A stretch of DNA of 64,000 nt, taken from positions 1 to 64,000 of the forward strand of contig JAFGSA010000069.1 in the NCBI GenBank assembly GCA_016934855.1, written 5' to 3'. Below are positions 15,001 to 27,000 of this stretch, piece after piece (the stretch's first letter is position 1; each line of letters begins with the position of its first letter). Source of the DNA: Elusimicrobiota bacterium. GTDB taxonomy: Bacteria > CG03 > SLGR01 > JAFGSA01. The notes beneath the pieces were generated by a model. It saw only the letters and a program-made list of their open reading frames with translations. It searched no databases and had not been told where the DNA came from. The translations under genes were made by a program, and so were the position numbers.

Positions 15001-18000
15001 CTCCTCTATATTAAAGAACATCCAATTGCGCATCTGCTGTTTTAGATAAGCCTTTACTTCCTCATCCAGCTCTTCGAGTCCGGCTTCCCTGAAATATCCG
15101 TCAGCAGCTTTTTCTATTACATCCAGCACCCTGTCCGTCTCGGCCGAAGCCCGGTCTCCTCCCATGCGGGCCGCTATTGAGCGTTCGATCGACCCCGCAA
15201 TATTGAAGGCCGTTCCCACGGGCAGATCATCCTCCGGCCAGTACAGCTCGGCTCCGGCATAATCACGGAGGCCCCTATGATAACCTTCGTAATAAGTCTC
15301 GTACAGCCTTATATTCTCGTCTTTAAGCTTATCTGCTATAAGCAGCGCCGCCGCGAAATCCCACGGTTTTTCATCTGCAGTGACCCTGAGTTCTCCCATT
15401 ATTATGGAATACATTCTCATCGCCCTGTTGTATTTATTTATGTAATGACCTTCTTCTTTTTCCGCGCCAGTAAAAGCCATTACCAGGGTATCCTGCCAGG
15501 ACTCTTGCTCGGAGAACGCCGTAAAAGTCCTCTTTTCCGGGAACTCCATGAACTTTTTCCGGCCTTTCCCGCGCCCCTTTTCCTGCTCTCGCAGTACCCC
15601 GGCCAATTCCGTCAGCCAAACTCTGTATCCATCTTCCGAACCGGTATTGACCAGAGAGACTGCCAATTCGTTTATCTTCTTCTTATTATCTATCAGCTCT
15701 CTGCCCACAAGCTCGTTAAGAAGAGCCGCCATGGACATAAAATGACGGGCTTCGTCGTCAGATATTTCATCAGAAACTATCTTATCAATGAACATCTTCC
15801 TTACAGACCCCACCTCCCCTTTGGAGTAAAGAATACCGTAAAGAGGCGTATCCTTCAGGAGCGCGGTTATCCTGGACCTGGACCTCCAGTTCTTCTTGTA
15901 AGAAAGCTTCCCGGGTGCCGCAGCCGAGGGAGCGGTTTTAACATTCTCAGGGAAATCCTCGTCTTGAGCCAGCCGGTACCACTGGTCCGGCCCCATATTA
16001 CCGAGCGCCTCTATTATTCCCAGCAGCTTGGACGCATAAGCATTAGGATTCTTCCCGAACGCTTCGGCTATATCGGGATTGGTCATCAAAAGTGCTACAA
16101 GTTTTCTGCGGCTTTCATGCCTTGACATCATGACAAGCTCGATAAAGAGTCTTCGCACTGAAGCGTATTTGAGCGAAGCGAGCAATTTCGGCACAAAAAG
16201 CCAGCCTGCCCCCTTGAATAATCTCGACGCGTCATCGTATCGGCCCAGAACACTTCCGTCGGAATCCAATACCATCTCTGCAAGAGACGCCGTATCGGGA
16301 TATCCCGTTATGGCCTGATCGAACGTCTGCTCGGTATCTTTTTTTGCCGCAAGGAGCAGCGGAAGTATATCCCTGTTGGAAAAACGGTTAACGGTCAGCG
16401 CGGTCAGGTCATACAATACGTGTATCAATGTCGCCAGGCCCAGACCGATGAAAATACCCACACCCGGCATCAGTATCGCGGGTAATATTACCGATATATT
16501 CATCAGGAACCCTACCCCGTAAACGGCCGTATTTACAGTATCCCGCCTGCGCGGGTCAAGCGAAGAGACCGCAACCGGCGGTGCGTTTATATCATAATAT
16601 ACGATATCGTGCCATCTTCTGAAAAACAGAAGCGACAGCGCTCCTGCTCCCACCAGAACAAGAGGAGGCACTATCACAGGCAGTGCCGGCAGAAGCAGCG
16701 GAAGTCCCAGGAAAGGAAGCACCATGAGAACCCCCTGGAACCACAGGTTCTCCGATACCATCTCCGCCACCGGGTTCTCGGGAATATAGTCGCCATCGAG
16801 TATCGGGTCCCTCAGTATCTCGGGAACTCCTTCTGCATACTCCACTCTGCCGGTACCCGGCCAGAACGTTAATCCCGAAGCAGTAAGATCCACCCCGAAC
16901 CTGTCCTGCAGCGCATCGATACCTATCGGCAGGTAATTCCGATAACCGAAATTCCTGCTCTTGGCCGATACAGCGTCATCCAGGAATACCGGCGCTCCGG
17001 CCTCGTGCGCTTTAGCGAGGTCTTTCACGAAAGAAGCACTTGCGGTTATAACGACAGGCATATCCGCAGCCCCGTTATCCGCAAGATATCCGAGAAGCCT
17101 TTCGGAGAACCTGTCCGCGTAATACGCGGCATAGTCCGCTTTCTTACCGTCCGAAGGATAATCCGGCGTGTCTACTGATATTATTATCACGTCCGTTGCG
17201 AGGTTCCTCTTTCTTCTAAGCAGCGCCCTGCCGAGCTGCTCGGGGGTTATATGAACCCTCCCGTACCGTCCTTTCCCCAGTAGTATGCCTTCCTCTGTGC
17301 AGTCCGCATCCAGCAGTATCGTATTTCCTCCCCTTTTTGAACCTACGTCATCCAGGAACCTTTTATAACCGGCGGCGCCCCGGCCCGTGACTTTTCTTAC
17401 GCCGGAACTCCGTGCGACAGACTCGATATCGGTCAGATGCGGGCCTTTCTCTATATGCGTAAGGCTGACAGCGCGCCTTGAAGGAGAATAAACCTCGCTC
17501 AGCCTGAGATCTTCGCTGCGGCGTTCGATGACTATATTTATCGCGTCTTCCACAACGCCTTTCAAGTCGATCTCTGCCCCGAAATCCTCAAGCCACATCA
17601 GGAGTTCATATGCCGTGAGCGCTATATCGTATTTTTCCTGTCCGGTCAATCCCAGTTCTTTCACAGTCGCAGCCAGATGTTTATTCCTGTACACTTCGAA
17701 ATGTGCCCAGCCGTAATGGTAATATCCCTTGGGGATACCGGTGAGTTTTGTGGCGGCAAGAGGCGCGTGTTCCGTTACGCGCGCCCAGTAAGCGTTAAAA
17801 TCCTTCGGCTTTTCATACCTGCTCTTAATTTCGTCTATGACTTCCTTCAGACTTTCGTAGGCGACCCTGTAGCTTTCGGGTTCCAGCCCTCTCGTATTGA
17901 GTATATCATCAAGTATACTAACGCTGCGTTTCACCAGGACATCGCTGTTAAGTGCGGCGAGTGCGATTATATGTGCCGCTTTTTCCTTCAGCCTTATGCT

Positions 18001-21000
18001 TTCCCGGCTCATGCCCGTTTTCGCTTTAATGATGCGCTCCATCGCGTCGATGAGAGCCGCCCCGTCTTCCGGAGCGACGGCCCCCGCCGATATCATCAGT
18101 TTTATCTTGTCCAGGACACTTTCGGTCGCCGCGCCGGGCCGGGTAGCGGCTATACTCAGCAGACTGCCGTTTACATACCTGTTACTCCCGGAATACATTA
18201 CGAACGCGTTCTCGAGCAAAGTAAGCGCTTCGGGCACAAGATACCTGTTCTTCTCTAGACTTTCCGACAGCAGTCTCTGCGTGTATATATTCGGTTTTCG
18301 CGCCGGGTCGGACAGTATTTTTACCAGCTGCCCGAGATCCTTGCGCGTTATTCTTTCATATTTCTCCAATTTGCGTTCTACGCGCGCAAGTACGCTCTGT
18401 GAAGGCTCGTGTTCCCTGACCAGTATATATATGATAATGTTTCTTATAAGGTGTGTGAAAACGGCAAGTCCGAGTCCTATAAATATCCCGACACCCGGGA
18501 TAGCTACAGCCGGTATGACGAAAACCGCGCTGAAAGACATATTCATCCAGAAAAGACTTCTTTTTATTTTCCGCTGCTCTTCTTCGGGAAGCGTCTTAAG
18601 ATCGACAGGCGGCGCATGCAGGTCGAAATACACCCCTGGATGGAACAGCTGGAATATCTTTGAACTTCCGAATCCCAGGATACCGCCGAAAATCAGCAGT
18701 ACAGGCCATGCAAACCCTGCGGCAATCAGCCCAGCCAGGACTACCCCGACAAGAATCCCCTGGAAGAAAAGCCCCTCCATCGAGGTACCGAACAGGAGAG
18801 AGAAGAACGGATGCCTCTGCATGAACTCGCGGCCCAGCACCCTTTCCCACAGCGGCATGAATCCGAACTGAACTGCCATTCCGCTTTCGGCGACTTTCGG
18901 CCCGAAAGTCTCGTTTATTTCCTCTTCGGGTACGTATACCTGCACTGTGGGATTCTGTCTTTCATTTACAAACGACAGTATCTCTGCTTCATAAAGATGG
19001 TTGTAAATAAGATAAAAATGTTCGCCGTCAGCCACACCGGCAGATTTCCTGTGCATCTCGTATGATTTCGCGATGTATTCGATGAACGGTCTCTCGAGTC
19101 TAGAGGTTTCGTTGAAATTACTCGAAGTCACCACCCTTAACTGCTTGAGCTGATCTATCAGTAAGGCTCTTAACGGGTCGTCCTCATCCATATATTCCGT
19201 CTGTTCCATTATATATTCGTAAAAATACTCCGCAAAATGAAGGGAATAACACGCATCTACCAGAATATGTACGGGGCCAAGTCGTACCTCTTCTCCCGCC
19301 AATGCAGCATCTTCAAGTGCCGCCCGCGCCCTTCCGACAAACGCGCTCGCCAGTTCCAAGTAACTTATCCCGTTCGGATCGTCCATCCCCCTGAGACCGG
19401 GTACATCTTCAAGCAGCATTGCATTCACATCTCCATGACCGGTGAATACCATTACCGTTTTTCCTCTTGAAGCTGCGAGCCTGTTTAGCGCTTCTGTTTT
19501 ATCATCTCTGCCCACACACTTCGTAAATCTATCTTTCGGCACACCTGCCCTCTCTGCAAGGCTTCTGACTATCTCAATATCTTTAATGAATCTTTCTTTT
19601 TCGGCCTGGTTCATCCCGCCTGTCGCTGCAACGACTATTAACTGATCTACGGCATCATCGAGCAGGGGTTCAAATTTTATGTCATACCTGTGCCTGATAA
19701 CAAGTTTCAGCGCAGCGGCTATATTATCGTCTTCCAGAGGCAGGCCAAGCTGTTCCAGTAATTTATATGCTCCCAGCGTCACGGAATAAAGATGTACCGG
19801 ATCCAGCCTGGAAAGATCACTTTTCAGCTCGGTTTCTATACCGTCCCTGAATACCATGCCCATCCTGTCAGTGTCATATAATGAAAGATATACTTTATAC
19901 TGAGGAAGCCCTTTTTTAATTATCTCATCAGACAATCCTATAAAAAGCAGCTCGGATACCGAGCCTGCCCGGGCATATGTTTCACCGTAAGCATTGATAA
20001 AATAATATATAAGAGCGGATGCGATATGATATGATTTAGTATCCAGCCCTTCCTTTGTCAGGATGTTTTCCAAATCATCAATGAGCTGAGCTACAAACTG
20101 CCCCGGTTCACCTGCGGTATCCTTGCCGCCTGGTAATTCCACTGAAGATATCAGGAGCACCAGCATGGCCGGGACCATTTCCGATACATATTCTTTACTC
20201 TGGATAAGTTCTCCTATAAGATATAGCAGTTGTTCGGCCGCCTCATCGCTTGTTGCCGACATCGCAAAGACAGCCAATAACATCCCCCTGAAGAACATAC
20301 CGGCATCGTCCGAATATCCTTCTTTTTCCCAGTCGCGGTTTAACTGGTACTCCAGTCTCGTGCTTATATCTTTAAGGTATTCGGGATGTACAGCAAGAAG
20401 CGAAGCCATGCCTTCTATACAATGTACGGCAGAAAGGATATGGATATTCCTTTTTAAAAGCATCTTCAGAGCCGTAGCGCATGAACCTGCAAGTCCTGTC
20501 TCCGATATGGCAAGCATTACCTTGACAGCACTCGAATAAGGAACCTCTCCTGATAATTCCGTATCCGAAAGTACATCTACCATAACAGGCAGGAATCTTT
20601 TTGCCACTTCCCTGTTTATACCCGCAAGCTCTACGATCCCGTCGGCAACCCGCTCTACGGAATATTCCATGATACGGCTGCCGAGCAGATACCCCAGCAC
20701 CTGTGCATCGCCGTCGGATATTGTACCCTGCAGTGATACTACCCGTTTTATTTCAGCCATCAATCTAACGACTTCCTGTTGATTTATTGCTTTTGCGTGT
20801 ATTTCCCTGGCAAGTCTTTCGATCTCGCTTATTTCATCTTCCGGTTCGGCTGAAAAATACTCTTTTATTCCCGGCAAGAATCCCGACCTTTTCGGAGCCG
20901 GTTCTTCGGCTTCGAGTTTTTCCGGGGCGAAGCCCAGCACTATTTCCGTCCCGCGCAGGCGGTTCATGAGTATCGCGTAGGTATCGTATCCAAAATGCAC

Positions 21001-24000
21001 CAGAACCGATAGAAGCAGGCCCGCAGCAATGCCGGCAAGGATACCCACCCCGGGCACCAGGAGAGGAACAATGAAGACAAGGCTGAATGCCATGTTCATC
21101 GTGAACAGCTTTTTCTTCAGGTGTTCCAGCTCTTTCGGAGTAAAATCCTTCATATCCATCGGCGGCGCGTTGGTATCGAAATATACCGCCGGGTGATCCT
21201 TCACGAATACCTTCGAGCCCAGCGCCGCAGCGATAACTGAAGTGAGTATCACTATCGGCCAGGCTACCGTGCCCAGCGCCAGCGCCAGGGCGAACCCCGC
21301 AAGCGCTCCCAACGTCATGAATATTCCCTGGTATTTCAGTCCTTCCCAGCCAACACCTACGAATAAGGCTACCCACGAGAGGACCGGGTGCTTAAGCACG
21401 TCCCTCCCGAACCTTTCCTCCCAGACAGGCCTGAACGCCGCCGGTTTGCCAGATTTTTCTGGAGCGGTTTCAACAAGAACTTTCGTCTCCGCAGCAGTTG
21501 GAGTTTCTTGTTCCTTATAGTCCGAAACCGTATCGATTTCTTTGTCAGGTTCTTTTTTATCATCCAAACCGCTTATCATTTTCTTAATATCAGAAAAAGA
21601 GACTGGGCCTTTTTTAAGATCACTCAACAATCTATACAGGGAGGGCATCGAAGCGGACATGTCTTTTTCATCAAGAAGGAGAGATAATTCCAGGGAAAGA
21701 GCGTTCTTTTCCTCCTCAGGCAGGGATGATGTTGCCTGGTTTGCCTCGATTATTTCTTCCGCCACACGTTTTACGTCGATTCCCATCGTGACAATGACTT
21801 CATGTTCCCCCGTGTCTTCCATGAGAATGCCGTCTTCTACGTTTTCCACAGGGATGCCGTCAACGGTGATATTCTTTACCCCGTACTGAACAAGATCGGG
21901 ATTCTCCACCTTAATGTTATATACGGCATACTTGAATCTCTTGCGCAGGGTGAATCCCCTGTCACCGAACACAGCCGGAGAAAGTATAGGGTCTATCATG
22001 ATGCGTTTTCCTTCTGTAAACCTTATGCCGAGTATATGCTCTAACATTACCTTAAATACCCAGCCGGCGGAACCTGTATATCCCGTCCATCCGGCTACGC
22101 CTTCAGGGCTTATATCAGCCGCTATCATATAAGGTTCCCCCCGGTATGAGGCTTTCAAGGCATCATGAACAGCAGGGTTAAGTACTCCGTACACCTTCCA
22201 TAAAAAGTCGCCGAGGTTCATCCCCCGGAACTTCATGCCGTTGGCCCTTATGACGCCTTTTCTTATTATTTCGGCAAGCGCCATTAGTATCCAGGTGACT
22301 GCGTGAGTATACTGGCCCCCGTTCTCCCTGTCGCCCGGGAAATATTTACCGAGATGCCCCAGCGGAAAATTCTCATCCTCCTGCCTGTCAACAGGTTTGT
22401 CGAAAAGCCTTATTATATTGGCATCTTCATCGTAAAGTTCGTCCAAGGTTGTGAACAGGGCTTCTTCCGCAACACTGTCATCTACAGCACCTGAAATAAC
22501 AGCCCAGGGCTGAGGCTCCAGGAACAATTTATCCACCCTTAAGCCGCCGTCAGTGAATACCCGCGCGAACCACTTCTGTTCACCTCTTTCGACAAGGCAG
22601 TATTTCTTTATATTTTCCGAAAGCCCGGCCGCTTCTTTCCTGTATCTTTCAGCTGTTAGGATATCTCCGTTGCTTTCCGCGATTGCAGCGAAATCAATCA
22701 GTACCTTATATAGGAAAAAAGCAAGCCATATACTCTCCCCTTTACCCTGTATACCGACCGCATCGAGACCATCGTTCCAGTCACCCGCGAGTATCAAGGG
22801 CAGACCGTGAGGCCCCATCCTTTCATTAATAACCAGATCGATCGCTTTTTTAGCGTGTTCGTAGACTCTTTCTTCGGATCCTTCTATAGCATAAAATTCA
22901 TTTGAATAATCCTTTTCACCTTTTTTCAGCAGGCGGCCGTTAAGATATGCGGCCTCCGCATCCAGTATACCCGTGTCTCCGGTAACATTTATATACTGGG
23001 ACAAGGCAAAAGGAAGCCAGAGAAGGTTATCCGATATTCTGGACCTCAGACCCAATACCCTGTCTTTTCCCTTATGATCAGGTCCGAGCTCATGCCACCA
23101 GTGGGAAACATCTCCTTCAGGGAATTGCCGTGAAGCGCATTTTATTATATGTGCGCGTGCACGCGCACTATCCCGCGGATCAAGCGAAGAGACCATCGTG
23201 ACAACGTCCTGGAGCTGGTCCCTGTAACCATACGCTCCGCCCAACTGGTATAATCCTGCCCTACCCTCCTCGCGCCATTTTATAGCCTGGTATCTCGACC
23301 AATCGAAAATCCTGTCGAAGTTCCTGTCAGGCGTCTCTACTGTTAGATCGTCAAGATAGTCTTCCCATTTTTCTATACCGGTACGCATTGATGAATCAAC
23401 CGTACTGAAAGAACTGTATTTCGAAAGAAGTCTGCGGGCTTCTTTTTCGCCATCTTCCCTGAACATGTATTCCCAACGTCTTAGGAAAGGTATCCTTGCG
23501 CACAGAAACCGGGCCGCGGAGTTGAGATACCTGCTGATGCCGCTGAATCTGCGTCCCTTTGTCATGCCCAGAACAAAAGTTACTCTCCCCGAGTATCCAT
23601 TTCCGCTTTTTAAATTCATCTTCACGGATATGCCCGAGAACGGATCCCATTCACTGCTGAAAATATCTGCGCTCTGTCCCGAGACAGACGAACCTTCTCC
23701 GGCTATGACCGAATGGAAAGCGACGGAGCCGGGATACAGCGAATCAGAATTTCTTGCAAAAATTACTCCCGGGGCCACGACCGTCTTATTATTTATCGAA
23801 GCGCTGTTATAATACCTGCTGAGCGCCCATTTAAGAAAACTGGATATTTCTATTTCCCTGTCTTCTGCTTTCATCGACTCCACTTTTATATCCCAGAATT
23901 CCATCGGCTCATCATTACCCGAAACTGTCATTGTCATAACGACCTTTAAGTCGCCGGGTTTTTCATAGATGTATTTTACGTAACCCTGCCCCATCTCTAC

Positions 24001-27000
24001 CCTGTACGCCGTCCTGTCTTCAGCCGGCAGCGGATTCAGGGAGATAGACCATGTTTTACCATCCTCCCTGAGGAGAACACCCCTCATAGGTTCGTCGCCG
24101 ACAAGATCCGTTCCGCGTTCAGTTACCATTGCCTGCTGCGCGTTCCCGGCAAAACTCATGGTATTTCCTGCAGCCGTAGCGACGATACCGTAACCTGACT
24201 TATTGGCAATGACCTGCGCTAAAGGTTTCTCAAGCCCGGAGGGATTCTCTATAATATAACTTCTGCCGTCTTCTGAAAAAGCCCCTTGCTTGCCGGCAGA
24301 AGCCAGATCAGGATCGGTTTTCCTTCTGTGTCTCCATTGCCGCTGTGCATTGACCGCAAACCAGTCTATGAAATCCTTTATATGCTTTCTTCTTTCGACG
24401 TTCTCTACCATATCTTTATATTGTTCCGCCCGTTTACGCATTCTTTCTACGGTAGCCGCATCCCTGTATGCTCTTGCCAGGCTGACCGCTTCGCTCTCAG
24501 ACCTTGCTTTTCCTACAACGAACCTTACTGTTTCACGACCCCCGGAGGGCGGCAATTCTATTTTTTTCAGCAGAGCCGCAACAGGGTCACGCATGTATGA
24601 GGTGCCGCCTATGAATTCCCCCGCCTCTACGGCCCGCGGATCGGAAAGGTTTCCCATAGGTCCCACAAAGTTGACCTTATTTTCCACGTGAGCGTCGGAA
24701 CGTCCGGTCCCGACAGTCATAAAACCGAACGGCTGCATCTCTCCCGCCACCCCGGAAACCCGTCTTCTCGAGATTATAATATCCTGGTCATTCTTATAAT
24801 CAGAACTTAAAGTAATTTTTCTGAAGGTCGTAGAATCCTTCCAATCCAGGATATTGTCCATGACCCATTCCAGATAACCCGTTACATCAATCTGCCTTTT
24901 TTCAGAAGTATTGTTAACTATCTCCACATCCCATACTTCCACCGGCTCTGACTGGGCAATAAAACCTTTTACGACAACGTCTATTGAACCCCCGCCTTCT
25001 ATTTCAAGAGAACCTTTGATTACAAGCTGGCCGTCGACGACACTCGTATCCAGCGGTTTCAGACCGACAGGCAGCATTTTACCCGTAGCCAGATCTTTAA
25101 CATAGAATATCCTGTTATAATACATGACTTCCTGCTCGCCCATCCAGCCTGATCCTCCGCCCTGCGGTGAAGCGTTGATAGTATGGCCCTCGGCTCCTGA
25201 CACGCAGCAAGGTATCTCATAGAATTCCTTGCCATAAGAATATGTATCTCCTCCGCTGGCCGCTTCTTTGCTCTCGGTCTGATAGTCTTCTTTAGGCGTG
25301 TTCAAAACATCCTCCAGTATACCCGTCCTGTCAACGGCACTGTAAAGAGCGGATTTTACAGTTTCATTTACCTTGAGCTTATCTATATCAGATTTCTCCA
25401 GCCCTTCTGTTAATACATAATAGAATCTTTCTTTTACCAAGATCCCTTCCTTAACCAGATAATCCGCCGAATCTCCTATCTCATCTTTGAAAACGGCACC
25501 GCGGTTAAACGGATTGGTATGATACATATCCTGCAGGAATCCGCCGCTGAGAATATTAAAAAGCGCTATAACGCCCATACCTGCCGAATGATGCCCGTAA
25601 ACCTGCGGAACGATAATCTGCCCGGAACTTGTGAACTCAACTGATTCAAGGAAACCCACAGGGGTCCATAGTCCAAGTGCTTTATACGCCTCCAGGGCCT
25701 CTCTCACTCTTTCCGGGTACCACGGGAAAAGCATTTCCGCAGCGTAAGGCGAGTATATTTCTCTCAGATGTTTGAAGTTATTGGTATCAAGCGCGGAGAA
25801 CATGCTCCCTATTGCGCTGTAATCCACCTTGACAGCTCCGGCTTCCTTTGACACGAATACAGGAGAAAAAGCCGTTTCCGATTTTCCCACCACATGTTTT
25901 TCTCCCCCGACCCTCATCTGCTCCTCGGCTGCTCGGAGGTGGCATTCCAAAAGCATGGGAGAAGCGAATTCGCGCATCAAGACCGCACCCAGTTCATGCT
26001 CGAATACCGTACCGCCCCAGGATTTCGCGGGTGCTCCGGCTTCTTTTTCGGTTATTCCCCTTTTGTATCTGTAAAGGTTTTTCCAGTGTTCCCGAGGAAG
26101 CTGTCCCATCATTATTCCCACAGAGCTCGCTATTCTGCTTTCGCTCATCAGAAGGTCATAATGACCTTCGTTAAAATACAGACCGCTTTTAACATCGGGA
26201 TTATCTGTCTTCTTGATATCGGCGACAAAAGCCACATGCCTGAGAAGCCCTTTTTCCTTATCATAGAGAAATCCGAAATCCATTTCCCTGACGATCCTCA
26301 TTATCCTTTCGCTCAGCAGGTCATCTCCTATACTGTTCGCTGCAACGAGCATCATAGCCGCGAAATTGCCGTTATCAACAGTTGATATTTGAGCTACAAA
26401 ATCATCCTTGTTTATTCCCCTGGCTGTCTTTTCACCTTTTTCCTGCTGAACCGCTAAAGTATCGGTGTAATACCAGTTGTAAAGCTGACCCCGGTATTTG
26501 GGGAGTTTTTCAATCACGGAAACCATCGCGCCTATTTTCTCAAGTGCTTCTTTTTCCGATATGGTTCCGTTCTTCCAGTCCATAACCACGGAGAGCACTC
26601 CAAGCCCGATGTTCGTAGAAGATGTCCTATGGTCGATAACACTCTTTTCCCTCAGGAAACTTTCCAATCCCTTTTCATCTTTTTCCTGCGCTAGTCTTTC
26701 CATCTCTTTCCTGTCATCGTCATCTAGAACCAGCGATATATTATCCGGAAGCAGGAAGTCCGCCCCTTCAGGGTTGTACCTGCCCATGTCAAGCCCTTCC
26801 TCCTTGTCAATCGTTTCGGGAAGGTTTTCCACCAGTTCTTTCGAAGCATTAATATATATCCTGTGATACCGTAATCCATCGTTCATCACTCCGGAGACGA
26901 ATTCCCTTGTCCCGTCATCCAGACTTTCGAGGATACTTTGCGGGCTGTATTTTTCTGCAGGCGTTTTTCCTGAATCTGATTCCTGAGGCGGAACGGGTAT

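Noticed and set aside
20834..21376. Minus-strand open frame of 180 codons in another frame
   Set aside because: It overlaps membrane module D of giant protein 1 in a different frame and has a biased composition without any family signal.
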